Source of the DNA: CAZODA01 sp964578485
Lineage (GTDB): Bacteria > Bacteroidota > Bacteroidia > Bacteroidales > Marinilabiliaceae
Length of the DNA stretch: 16,135 nucleotides
Assembly (NCBI GenBank): GCA_964578485.1
Contig: CAZODA010000063.1
Location: 1-16,135, forward strand
Direction of reading: 5' to 3'
In this document: positions 7,404-14,861 of the stretch, piece by piece
Layout of the letters: every line of letters starts with the position of its first letter
Position numbering within the stretch: position 1 is the stretch's first letter
Made by a program: the position numbers and the translations under genes
Notes under the pieces: generated by a model
What the model was told of the DNA's origin: nothing
The model's database searches: none
Seen by the model: only the letters and a program-made list of their open reading frames with translations

Positions 7404-8129
7404 ATGCTTAGCTTACATTCAATAGAAACATTCGGCACTTACGATGGTCCCGGCATTAGGTTAGTGCTTTTTTTACAAGGATGTAATTTTAAATGTTTGT
7501 ATTGCGCTAATCCTGATACTATTGAATATAAGGGTGGAACAGAGTACAGTGTCGAGAGTCTGGTAGAAATGGCAGAACGCCAACGCCCCTTTTTCGGTGA
7601 AAAAGGGGGCGTAACGGTTTCCGGTGGTGAACCTTTGATGCAATCAGAAAAGCTTATTAATCTTTTTAAATTACTAAAACAAGCCGATATTCATACTTGC
7701 ATAGATACCAATGGAAGTATATTAAGTAGCAGGGTAAAAGATTTGCTAAAATATACAGATTTGGTTTTACTTGACATAAAGCATTTTGACGAGGAGAAGC
7801 ATAAACTTTTAACGGGAAAATCGAATACTAAAACTATAGAATTTGCACAATATCTATCTGACCACAATATTCCTGCATGGATACGTTATGTATTAATACC
7901 CGGATATTCTGATAATGAAGTAGATTTGCATAACTTGGGTCAGTTTTTACAAACACTTAAAAATGTTCAAAAGCTGGAAATACAGCCTTATCATAAGTTA
8001 GGAGTTCATAAATATAAAGAATTAGCTTGGGATTATAAGCTTAAAGACACTCCTTTAAACAGTGGAGAGCAGCTTAAGCGGGCCCATACTATTTTTCAGC
8101 AATACATCAAAGAAGTAGTTGTGAATTAA
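7404..8129 (+). CDS. pflA: Pyruvate formate-lyase-activating enzyme (radical SAM)
   Basis: A 241-residue radical SAM protein that uses a [4Fe-4S] cluster and S-adenosylmethionine to place the glycyl radical on PflB. The cluster-binding motif C27-x3-C31-x2-C34 (GCNFKCLYC) follows the typical N-terminal segment FGTYDGPGIRLVLFLQG. The SAM-binding GGEP motif is at residues 74-77 (VTVSGGEPLMQ), and the later stretch DIKHFDEEKHKLLTG and the C-terminal LEIQPYHKLG are typical of PflA. Its length is close to the 246 residues of E. coli PflA, so there is no extra ferredoxin domain as in some other glycyl-radical activases. It sits 14 nt after pflB and 12 nt before focA, consistent with one transcript. 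Assignment is firm because substrate and activase are adjacent. Confidence 0.97.
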   Translation: MLSLHSIETFGTYDGPGIRLVLFLQGCNFKCLYCANPDTIEYKGGTEYSVESLVEMAERQRPFFGEKGGVTVSGGEPLMQSEKLINLFKLLKQADIHTCIDTNGSILSSRVKDLLKYTDLVLLDIKHFDEEKHKLLTGKSNTKTIEFAQYLSDHNIPAWIRYVLIPGYSDNEVDLHNLGQFLQTLKNVQKLEIQPYHKLGVHKYKELAWDYKLKDTPLNSGEQLKRAHTIFQQYIKEVVVN

Positions 8130-8141
8130 AACTATAGATAG

Positions 8142-8921
8142 ATGCCATTCAATTCTCCAAAAGAAATTTTAAAGGAGGTTTATTCAGCAGCTCAAACGCG
8201 TAGTGATTCTCCTTTAGCAAAAACTATTGTTTTGGCTTTCCTTGCGGGGGGCTATGTTGCATTAGGCGGCTTCCTTGCCATAGTAGTAGGTGGAGGTATG
8301 CCTGCTATTGCAGAAATGAATCCCGGGCTTCAAAAGTTTGCAATGGGAGCAGTATTTCCACTTGGATTAATTCTTTGTGTTATTGCAGGTGCTGATTTAT
8401 TTACCGGTAATACTGCTTATTTCATTCCTCCTGTAGCATCGGGAAAGTTACGTATATCAGATCTGCTAAAAAACTGGTCGGTAGTTTATATTTTAAACTT
8501 CCTAGGTTCTCTTTTTGTTGCTTATGTATTAGCATTTAAAAGTGGGGTTATAGCTTCTGATCCATGGCTTAATAGCCTTCTAATAATGGCAGAGTCAAAG
8601 ATGGATGCTTCCTTCATGATCGTATTTATTAAGGGGATAGGAGCCAATTGGTTGGTAGCCCTTGCCGTATGGTCTGCTTTTGCTGCAAAAGACATAAGTG
8701 GTAAAATATTGGCTATATGGTTTCCTGTAATGGCTTTTGTTACAATGGGTTTTGAACATAGTGTTGCCAATATGTTTTTTATTCCTACGGCTATTTTCCA
8801 TGGTGCAGACATAAGCTGGTGGAGTTTTCTAATTGACAATCTACTTCCTGCCACGCTTGGAAATATTGTTGGAGGTGGTTTTTTTACAGGAGCATTGTAT
8901 TGGTTTACTTATGACAGCTAA
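8142..8921 (+). CDS. focA: Formate/nitrite transporter family channel (FocA-like)
   Basis: A 259-residue inner-membrane protein of the FNT family, with about six membrane segments expected to form a pentameric channel for formate. Family signatures are visible: GGYVALGGF in the first segment, LFTGNTAY (86-93), KGIGANWLVALAVW in the middle, and GFEHSVANMFFIP, whose H206 corresponds to the pore histidine (His209) of E. coli FocA. The C-terminal LPATLGNIVGGGFFTGALYW is also typical. Placement directly behind pflB and pflA supports formate export or import rather than nitrite or hydrosulfide transport. In E. coli focA precedes pflB; here it comes last. It converges on an M16 peptidase gene with only 10 nt between stop codons, and no strong terminator is visible in that gap. 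Confidence 0.95.
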   Translation: MPFNSPKEILKEVYSAAQTRSDSPLAKTIVLAFLAGGYVALGGFLAIVVGGGMPAIAEMNPGLQKFAMGAVFPLGLILCVIAGADLFTGNTAYFIPPVASGKLRISDLLKNWSVVYILNFLGSLFVAYVLAFKSGVIASDPWLNSLLIMAESKMDASFMIVFIKGIGANWLVALAVWSAFAAKDISGKILAIWFPVMAFVTMGFEHSVANMFFIPTAIFHGADISWWSFLIDNLLPATLGNIVGGGFFTGALYWFTYDS

Positions 8922-8931
8922 TTGACATTAT

Positions 8932-10353
8932 TCATAAATCATCTATTACATTTCCATAAAAATCATATTCCAGCACCTCATTATCAGGGAAAAACCGTTT
9001 TAATAGTTCCTTGATTTTAGCGATATCACCAACGGCAACAACAACAGCATTATCAGGTTTAAGGTATTTATTTGCCATTTCCCTAATATCTTCAGATGTT
9101 ACAGCTGCAATTTTCTCTAAATAAGTACGATAATAATCTGAAGGTAAATTAAATCGCTCTATGTTTAGAGCAAAAGCCGCAATCGTTTGTGAATTCTCAA
9201 GGGAGCGTGAAAAATTACCTATCATAACATTTTTTGTCAGTTCAAGTTCTTCTTCTGACACAGTATCCATTTGCATCCTTTTCATTTCATAAAGGATTTC
9301 ATAAATAGCACTATCAGTTACAGAAGTCCGAACTTCGGTTGACACTTCAAAATAACCTAAGCGTTTATCTGAATTAAGTCTTGAATATGCGCCATAGGTA
9401 TAGGCTTTATCTTCTCTGAGATTTTGAAACAAACGAGCATTAAAGGAGCCTCCTCCCAATAGCTGATTCATCAAGGCTGCTTTTATTGCATCAGGATGAC
9501 CCGGCGTAAGATCAATATAATGCCCTATTCTGATTGCCGACTGGTTTGCTCCTTTACGATTTGCAAGGGCAATCTTTAGTCCTTCATTAACAGGTGGAAG
9601 AGTGTAAGAATGTGAAGGTACAGCTACTTTCTCCCATTTACCGAAATATTTTTTTGCCTGTTTCTTGGCTTCCTTTAGTTTTATATCACCCACTATTACT
9701 AAATAAGCAATATTTGGGCGAAAATAAGTTCTATGATAATTTTGCAGATGCTCTACAGTAACATTTTCAATAGTTTCTTCTGAGACCAATTCGCCATAAG
9801 GATCATTTTTTCCATAACGAAGGACGTCGCTTACATTACGGGCAATAGCCGACGCATCAGACTTGTCGGCCTGAAGAGATGATTTAATCTGAAGGATATT
9901 TTTATCAAGTTCTTCTTGTGGGAATACAGGATTTTGTAATACATCCGACATAACTTTAAGAAGTGTTTCACTATGCTTCTTAAGTGAACGGGCATAAATA
10001 CCATCAGAATAAGTATATAAATCAGCTCCTATAAAATCAATTGCTTCATCAATTTCTGCTTTAGTCATATCTTTTGTTCCTGCCTGCATTAAAGAGCCGG
10101 CCAGCGTCACATATCCGGCGGCATTTCCTTCAAGGATGGGATCTATTTCGAGACTCAAACTATAACTTACAAAAGGCAAAGTGTGATCTTCAACAACGAA
10201 GACTTTGAGTCCATTTGAAAGTTTAAATTTATTATAACTGCCTATATTGATTAGAGGAGCAGGGCCAGCCTTTGGGGGTACACTACGGTCTAACTGGGCA
10301 GACAAAAATGTTGTACAAAAAACTACAATTAATAATGAAAAAAGCCTATTCAT
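8932..10353 (-). CDS. M16 family peptidase-like protein, non-catalytic subunit
   Basis: A 473-residue protein with an N-terminal Sec signal (hydrophobic residues 4-18, probable cleavage near SAQ at 18-20), so exported. It has the two-domain M16 (pitrilysin/processing peptidase-like) fold signatures, but where active members carry HxxEH it reads GYVTLAGSLMQAGT (80-93), so the zinc ligands and catalytic glutamate are absent. It keeps the C-domain segment GGGSFNARLFQNLREDKAYTYGAYS, whose R313 and Y318/Y320 are the substrate-binding Arg/Tyr type residues supplied by non-catalytic partners. The gene upstream encodes the HxxEH-containing partner, 100 nt away. Together they probably form a periplasmic heterodimeric or domain-complementing peptidase, like the alpha/beta split seen in mitochondrial and bacterial M16B enzymes. 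Substrate unknown. Confidence 0.88.
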   Translation of the reverse strand: MNRLFSLLIVVFCTTFLSAQLDRSVPPKAGPAPLINIGSYNKFKLSNGLKVFVVEDHTLPFVSYSLSLEIDPILEGNAAGYVTLAGSLMQAGTKDMTKAEIDEAIDFIGADLYTYSDGIYARSLKKHSETLLKVMSDVLQNPVFPQEELDKNILQIKSSLQADKSDASAIARNVSDVLRYGKNDPYGELVSEETIENVTVEHLQNYHRTYFRPNIAYLVIVGDIKLKEAKKQAKKYFGKWEKVAVPSHSYTLPPVNEGLKIALANRKGANQSAIRIGHYIDLTPGHPDAIKAALMNQLLGGGSFNARLFQNLREDKAYTYGAYSRLNSDKRLGYFEVSTEVRTSVTDSAIYEILYEMKRMQMDTVSEEELELTKNVMIGNFSRSLENSQTIAAFALNIERFNLPSDYYRTYLEKIAAVTSEDIREMANKYLKPDNAVVVAVGDIAKIKELLKRFFPDNEVLEYDFYGNVIDDL

Positions 10354-10453
10354 ATTTTATTATTTTTTATAACAATAGAGAAATTCATGATACTCACAAA
10401 TAAGATTAAATTGTATTTTTCATCAAGAAATCACAAAAACAATTTAGCAAAAT

Positions 10454-11776
10454 TTAATACTGAGTTTTCGGCAGATAATAGAGCACCACTCTATTATCTT
10501 TATTAAAATATTCCTTTGCTACCCTAAGAAGGTCTTCAGGTGTAACAGCGAGGTAATTATCAAGTTCACGATTAATTAATGAAGCATCATTAAAATAAGT
10601 ATGAAAAGTTGCCAAGTTATTGGCACGTTGGGATACTCTGATATTGCTTCCTGCTACATCATTTTCAATCTGATTTTTGAGCTTTTGAAATTCTCTCTCC
10701 TGAATTAATTCATTTTTCAGCACTTCAATTTCGTTTTCTATTGCCCCTTCAAGAATATCCGGTGCAATTCCAATATTTGCAAATGCCAAGCAAATAGTGA
10801 GGGAAGGTTCTTTATAAGGCAAAGGGAAAGTTCCTATTTCGAGTGCTAATTGCCGCATATCGACTAATTCCTTATGCAATCGTGAGCTTGCGCCGGATGC
10901 CAATAAAGCTCCCAACATTTCAATTGCATAATAATCGGCTGTATTCATAGCCGGAGTACGATAAGCCATCACTACCAAAGGAATTTGAATGTTGTCAAAT
11001 ATTGTATCACGAAGCTCAACACTAAGGGGTGGTTCCATTATTTGAGGACGATAAATTTCTTTAGTTCCGGCAGGGATATCATCAAAATATTTTTTCACCA
11101 ATTTCTTCGCCTTCTCCTTTTCAATATCCCCTGCTATAACCAATACAGCATTTTGAGGAACATAGAACATATCATAAAATTCTTGAAACTCATAATTTTG
11201 TGCAGCAAGTATATGTTCGGGTTCCCCAATGGTTGTCCAACGATAAGGATGCTCTTTAAATGCCCTTGCCATTGTTTCAATTAAAATAGTACCATAAGGC
11301 CTGTTGTCATACATTTGATAACGTTCCTCTATAACAACCTGCTTTTGTGTTTGAATACCAACAGAATCTACAGCTGCATGCATCATACGTTCAGATTCAA
11401 GCCAAAGGCCCAATTCCAGTTGGTTCGAAGGCAGGGTTTGATAGTAATAGGTACGATCGACTGAGGTATTTGCATTTAAGGTGCCTCCAGCCATTTCAAC
11501 ATATTTGGCATATTCGCCCCGAGGAATATTTTTTGTACTCTCAAACATAAGATGCTCAAAAAAATGTGCAAATCCTGTACGATGAGGAGATTCATTTTTT
11601 GACCCTACATTGTACATTACAGCAACGGTAACAATAGGGGTTGAATTATCTTCATGTAGGATAACATGGAGACCATTATCAAGATCGAATTCTGAAAATT
11701 CGATCTTTAAAGATTGAGCTTCAGTATATTTGCATAACAAAAACAATCCGAAAGTCAAAAATAATATCCTATTCAT
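10454..11776 (-). CDS. M16 family zinc peptidase, catalytic subunit
   Basis: A 440-residue exported zinc metallopeptidase of family M16. The signal peptide covers about residues 1-20 (hydrophobic 4-15, likely cleavage after TEA). The inverted zinc motif is HFFEH (H71, E74, H75), with the third ligand glutamate about 75 residues on, at E150 or E151 in VVIEERYQ. The N-terminal GLHVILHEDNSTPIVTVAVMYNVG and the FMSF-like FYVPQNAVLVIAGDIEKEKA linker segment are standard for M16B. The C-terminal half lacks the Arg/Tyr element present in the following gene (8932-10353), which supports a division of labour between the two subunits. It is the first gene of the pair and faces a divergent lipoprotein gene. 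Physiological substrate is unknown; degradation of exported peptides is a reasonable inference. Confidence 0.92.
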   Translation of the reverse strand: MNRILFLTFGLFLLCKYTEAQSLKIEFSEFDLDNGLHVILHEDNSTPIVTVAVMYNVGSKNESPHRTGFAHFFEHLMFESTKNIPRGEYAKYVEMAGGTLNANTSVDRTYYYQTLPSNQLELGLWLESERMMHAAVDSVGIQTQKQVVIEERYQMYDNRPYGTILIETMARAFKEHPYRWTTIGEPEHILAAQNYEFQEFYDMFYVPQNAVLVIAGDIEKEKAKKLVKKYFDDIPAGTKEIYRPQIMEPPLSVELRDTIFDNIQIPLVVMAYRTPAMNTADYYAIEMLGALLASGASSRLHKELVDMRQLALEIGTFPLPYKEPSLTICLAFANIGIAPDILEGAIENEIEVLKNELIQEREFQKLKNQIENDVAGSNIRVSQRANNLATFHTYFNDASLINRELDNYLAVTPEDLLRVAKEYFNKDNRVVLYYLPKTQY

Positions 11777-11812
11777 TCAGTAAAAAATTTAATTATTAAA
11801 TTTCAAGACTCG

Positions 11813-11820
11813 TAAAGGTA
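11813..11820 (-). promoter_or_regulatory. Weak candidate -7 element for the M16 pair
   Basis: TACCTTTA on the minus strand matches TAnnTTTG at 7 of the 8 positions of the octamer and lies 36 nt before the start codon at 11776. No well-spaced TTTG is found upstream, so support is thin. Confidence 0.25.
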
Positions 11821-11853
11821 TATCAAATTACAAGACAATATTAAAATCATTAA

Positions 11854-11878
11854 TTAATTAAAACCAGCTTTTAATTAA
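11854..11878. repeat. Perfect 10-bp inverted repeat in a divergent intergenic region
   Basis: TTAATTAAAA (11854-11863), loop CCAGC, and TTTTAATTAA (11869-11878). It lies between the M16 peptidase pair and the DUF6452/DUF6048 pair, upstream of both. All stem pairs are A-T. It may be an operator or a cruciform-forming element; as RNA it would be a weak hairpin. Confidence 0.5.
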
Positions 11879-11950
11879 GATTTTAATAAATTCGAGCTGC
11901 ATTATTCTAACTTTCTGCACTAAATAATGAGTGGTCAGTAGATTTATTTT

Positions 11951-11958
11951 TACTTTTG
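11951..11958 (+). promoter_or_regulatory. Likely -7 element for the DUF6452/DUF6048 pair
   Basis: TACTTTTG is an exact match to TAnnTTTG. Transcription would start around 11964, about 30 nt before the ATG at 11995. The site overlaps the in-frame TTG at 11956, so that upstream codon cannot be the start if this promoter is used. Confidence 0.5.
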
Positions 11959-11994
11959 TTGTTATTGAATAAAGTTGCAAATATACTTTTATTA

Positions 11995-12468
11995 ATGAAC
12001 AGGTTTTTTAGAGCTTGGTTTTCGTTTCTTGTTATTTTTCTTTTAACAACTGTTTCCTGTACTCAGGATCAGATATGTTTATCTAATCAACATGCATTAC
12101 AAGCCGGTTTTTATTCAGCATGGACAGAAAGCGATAAAGACAGCCTTTTAATAGATGCTTCTGTTTTTGGAATAGGCGACGGGATAGATTCTATTTATAA
12201 AAATGAAATAGTAACAAAAATGTTTCTCCCTTTATCGTTTGACAGGGATACAACAGGCTTTGTGATTAAAAACCATAATTTAGTTGATACAATCTGGTTT
12301 AAACATTCCAAAGAAATAAAATTCATATCCCGCGATTGTGGTTTTACCTTTAATTTTACAATAGATACAACTTGGTTTACAAATATTTTTATTGATTCAG
12401 TAGCTATTGGTCACCCTCTGGTTAATTATGGAGAAGACATCGAAAATATTAAAATTTATCTGTATTAG
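11995..12468 (+). CDS. DUF6452-like lipoprotein
   Basis: A 157-residue predicted lipoprotein: MNRFF, a hydrophobic stretch and a TVSC lipobox with Cys22 as the acylated residue. The mature part is short and beta-rich, with C28 soon after the lipid anchor and a conserved-looking CGFTFNF near the C-terminus, followed by ENIKIYLY. This layout and the neighbouring gene resemble the DUF6452 family, which is found in Bacteroidota and has no known function. The frame stays open upstream to a TTG at 11956, but the ATG at 11995 is preferred: it gives a normal signal peptide and leaves the TACTTTTG promoter outside the gene. The next gene overlaps the 3' end by 41 nt, so the two are probably translated together. 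Family name is from recollection of motifs and context. Confidence 0.7.
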   Translation: MNRFFRAWFSFLVIFLLTTVSCTQDQICLSNQHALQAGFYSAWTESDKDSLLIDASVFGIGDGIDSIYKNEIVTKMFLPLSFDRDTTGFVIKNHNLVDTIWFKHSKEIKFISRDCGFTFNFTIDTTWFTNIFIDSVAIGHPLVNYGEDIENIKIYLY

Positions 12469-13114
12469 TTTTTTTGTATTTATGTTTGCTTTTGCATCGG
12501 GGCAAACAATAATTGATACTGAAAAACAGCTGCATAGTCCTGTTGGCTTCACCTTGGGCTTTAACTTGGCAGGGCCATTTAATTCAATACTTGATGCAGA
12601 TCGTACAGCATTTTCCTTTATTACCCGCTTGAACCTGAAGGAAAATTTATTTTTTCGTGGTGAAGCAGGATTTGAAAATATAAACTTTAAAAAAGAAGCT
12701 TATCACTATGAGTCTAACGGATCTTTTATTAAAGGAGGAGTTGAAATTAATGCGATCACCAAGGCTGAACCAACTACAAATGCTCAGTTATTATTTGGTT
12801 TACATTATGGAATAGCACTTCAAAAGCAAAACGCTTCTACTTTTATTATTGAAAACAGCTATTGGAAAGATTATACCGGTAGGATAGGCTCTCACACAGC
12901 AAATCATCACTGGTTGGAACTATCGGGAGGTCCTAGGATAGAGCTATTTTCAAACTTTTATATAAGCTGGATTTTACAGATCAGAATAATAACTTTTAAA
13001 AACAATCCTGAAATCCTAAGACCCTACCTTATACCCGGATTTGGCAATGGCGACACACGATTAAATGGAGGTTTTGCTTATACTTTAGAATATTTAATCC
13101 CCTGGAAAAAATAA
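12428..13114 (+). CDS. DUF6048-like exported protein, probable outer-membrane beta-barrel
   Basis: A 228-residue protein starting at the ATG at 12428, inside the preceding gene and in a different frame. The N-terminus is a Sec signal peptide (about residues 1-26, ending FAFASGQ). The rest alternates amphipathic strands with Gly/aromatic residues (GFTLGFNLAGPF, FRGEAGFENINF, LLFGLHYGIALQK, HHWLELSGGPRIELF) and ends with a strand-like FAYTLEYLIPWKK, a pattern of small outer-membrane barrels. It resembles the DUF6048 family, commonly encoded next to DUF6452 in Bacteroidota; the function of both is unknown. A TTG at 12407 would add seven residues ahead of the signal sequence and is less likely. 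Overlap of 41 nt implies translational coupling, and a joint envelope role is inferred from that. Confidence 0.7.
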   Translation: MEKTSKILKFICISFFVFMFAFASGQTIIDTEKQLHSPVGFTLGFNLAGPFNSILDADRTAFSFITRLNLKENLFFRGEAGFENINFKKEAYHYESNGSFIKGGVEINAITKAEPTTNAQLLFGLHYGIALQKQNASTFIIENSYWKDYTGRIGSHTANHHWLELSGGPRIELFSNFYISWILQIRIITFKNNPEILRPYLIPGFGNGDTRLNGGFAYTLEYLIPWKK

Positions 13115-13122
13115 ATTCAATA

Positions 13123-13160
13123 TTGTGTTAAGTCCCATAAGTTTAAAAGATTTGACACAA
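13123..13160. terminator. Stem-loop between convergent genes, probable bidirectional terminator
   Basis: TTGTGTTAAGTC (13123-13134) pairs with GATTTGACACAA (13149-13160) over 12 positions, two of them G-U in the plus-strand RNA, with a 14-nt loop. It fills the 49-nt gap between the DUF6048-like gene (plus) and the HAD gene (minus), starting 8 nt after one stop and ending 3 nt before the other. T-rich or A-rich sequence flanks both sides, as expected for termination in both directions. Confidence 0.55.
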
Positions 13161-13163
13161 CAA

Positions 13164-13958
13164 TCAGATTTTCAATTTATTTCTGATCGTTTTCATTACT
13201 CCGTTATTGTTATTATCAAATTCTGTTATTTCAAGGGCTATCTTTTTTATTTCCGGATGAGCATTTTTCATAGCATAGCTGTAATAGCCCGATGACATCA
13301 TTTCCAAATCATTAAGATAATCCCCAAAAACCATAGTCTGCTCTTTTGTTATCCCTGTTTTTTCCTGTATTTTGTCAATGGCATGCCCTTTACTTGCGGA
13401 AAGATTGAATACATCCATCCAGTTAGTACCCGACACAGTAACTTTCAACTCCATATCGTTATACTCTGTAAAGTGCTGATGGCTATTGCTTTCCGCTTCT
13501 TTATAGTCGTACATTGCAAATTTCAAAACTATATCATCGACCTCTGTTAAATCATCTACAATTTCGAGATGATCGTAATATAAAGCAGCTTCTTCAACAA
13601 AATCTTTTTTGTGACATTCTATATAAGCACTTTTTTTACAACACAAAACAATTTCAGCATCTTCAACCTCCCTACCTGTCTTAATTAGTTGATTTGCAAT
13701 ATCCCGATCAAGAGCATCAAGATAAAAATCTTCATTTTTATATCTGACATAAGTTCCATTTTCAGCGATAACTGCTATTTCGTCAAGGATAGAAGTAAAG
13801 GTATTTTCAATATTAAAAATTTGTCTTCCACTTGCAACGGCAAAAAGAATATTTCTCTCCTGTAGGAGTGGAAAAACTTCCCAAAAATCGGGATGTAATT
13901 CTTTTTTATCATCCAACAGAGTGCCATCTAAATCACACACAATCAATCGAATATCCAT
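13164..13958 (-). CDS. HAD-IIB (Cof-type) phosphatase
   Basis: A 264-residue cytoplasmic hydrolase of the haloacid dehalogenase superfamily, class IIB cap (Cof/YidA-like). Motif I is DLDGT with nucleophile D9 and D11; motif II is the serine of VASGR (S43); motif III is K190 in ASKGHAID; motif IV is GDYLND (D213, D217), the Mg2+ site. The cap lies between motifs II and III. Such enzymes dephosphorylate small metabolites, often sugar phosphates or flavin-pathway intermediates, and substrate cannot be read from sequence. Two consecutive cysteines in the cap (ECHKKD nearby, LCCKK at 105-109) are a minor oddity. The gene lies 20 nt after aguB and is last in a three-gene unit; whether it serves polyamine or nucleoside metabolism is unclear. 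Confidence 0.9.
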   Translation of the reverse strand: MDIRLIVCDLDGTLLDDKKELHPDFWEVFPLLQERNILFAVASGRQIFNIENTFTSILDEIAVIAENGTYVRYKNEDFYLDALDRDIANQLIKTGREVEDAEIVLCCKKSAYIECHKKDFVEEAALYYDHLEIVDDLTEVDDIVLKFAMYDYKEAESNSHQHFTEYNDMELKVTVSGTNWMDVFNLSASKGHAIDKIQEKTGITKEQTMVFGDYLNDLEMMSSGYYSYAMKNAHPEIKKIALEITEFDNNNNGVMKTIRNKLKI

Positions 13959-13978
13959 CTTAAATTATAATTTTTAGT

Positions 13979-14860
13979 TCAATCAATATAACGTTTAATT
14001 ATATTGTCATAAGCATCAATACGGCGATCTCTGAAGAAGGGCCATATTCTGCGAACATTTTCCGAACGCGTTAAATCAATATCAACTATCAAATTTTCTT
14101 CATTTTCTCCTGCTATATTTAATATTTCTCCCTGCGGTCCGGCAACAAAGCTATTTCCCCAAAACCTTGCTCCTTTTGTTCTTCCTTCGGGATCGGCTTC
14201 TACACCTGTACGGTTGACTGATATAACGGGCAAAGCATTAGCAACTGCATGTCCACGTTGTGAAATTATCCAGGCATTTTTTTGACGTTCTTTTTCTTCT
14301 TTGCTGTCGTTATCATCATAGCCGATAGCTGTTGGGTATATTAAAATTTCGGCACCCCGTAAAGCCATTAAACGCGCTGCCTCCGGAAACCATTGGTCCC
14401 AACATATCAACACTCCAAGTTTTCCTACTGAAGTGGAAATTGGTTCAAAACCATGATCTCCCGGAGTAAAATAAAATTTTTCATAATAACCGGGATCATC
14501 GGGGATATGCATTTTTTGATACCTCCCTGCTATTGTCCCATCTTTTTCCAATACTACTGAGGTATTATGATATATACCCGATGCTCGTCGTTCAAACAAG
14601 GAAGTAACTATAACCAATCCAAGTTCAGCTGCAAGCTGACCGAAATATTTGGTTGAAGGTCCGGGAATACTTTCTGCAAGGTCAAAAAGTCCCGGATTTT
14701 CTGTTTGACAAAAGTACAGGGTATTATGTAATTCCTGAAGTACTACAAGCTCTGCACCCTCATTTGCTACTTTTCGAATATTATCTTCGAGTTTTTTTAT
14801 ATTATCATCAATATCAGCAGTATTAGATTGCTGAATTAATGCAGTACGAAGAAGCGTCAT
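13979..14860 (-). CDS. aguB: N-carbamoylputrescine amidase (nitrilase superfamily)
   Basis: A 293-residue carbon-nitrogen hydrolase that converts N-carbamoylputrescine to putrescine, CO2 and ammonia, the last step of the agmatine deiminase route. The catalytic Glu-Lys-Cys triad is visible: E43 in LQELHN, K116 in RYQKMHIPDDPGYYEKFYF and C153 in LICWDQWFPEAARLMAL. The segments KMHIPDDPGYYEKFYFTPGD and FWGNSFVAGPQGEIL, and the C-terminal RIWPFFRDRRID, are close to plant and bacterial AguB and favour this over other nitrilase-family amidases. Length is as expected for AguB. Only 1 nt separates its ATG from the stop of the upstream kinase gene, implying translational coupling. Agmatine deiminase (aguA), its usual partner, is not in the window. 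Cytoplasmic. Confidence 0.93.
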   Translation of the reverse strand: MTLLRTALIQQSNTADIDDNIKKLEDNIRKVANEGAELVVLQELHNTLYFCQTENPGLFDLAESIPGPSTKYFGQLAAELGLVIVTSLFERRASGIYHNTSVVLEKDGTIAGRYQKMHIPDDPGYYEKFYFTPGDHGFEPISTSVGKLGVLICWDQWFPEAARLMALRGAEILIYPTAIGYDDNDSKEEKERQKNAWIISQRGHAVANALPVISVNRTGVEADPEGRTKGARFWGNSFVAGPQGEILNIAGENEENLIVDIDLTRSENVRRIWPFFRDRRIDAYDNIIKRYID

Positions 14861-14861
14861 A

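Noticed and set aside
8522..8854. Two overlapping minus-strand ORFs (8522-8854 and 8595-8801) inside focA
   Set aside because: Antisense to the conserved FNT channel sequence including the pore histidine motif; no recognisable protein.
8909..8937. TTATGA ... TCATAA inverted repeat at the focA / M16 convergent junction as a terminator
   Set aside because: Only 6 AT-rich pairs with a 17-nt loop and both arms partly within coding sequence; too weak to call.
10985..11550. Plus-strand ORFs at 10985-11284 and 11347-11550
   Set aside because: Antisense to the catalytic M16 peptidase gene; residue composition looks like a reverse reading of coding sequence.
11956..11994. Upstream TTG start for the DUF6452-like lipoprotein
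   Set aside because: It would put 13 hydrophobic residues before a normal signal peptide and would overlap the TACTTTTG promoter; the ATG at 11995 is better.
12407..12427. Upstream TTG start for the DUF6048-like protein
   Set aside because: It adds seven residues ahead of a good Sec signal peptide and enlarges the overlap with the preceding gene.
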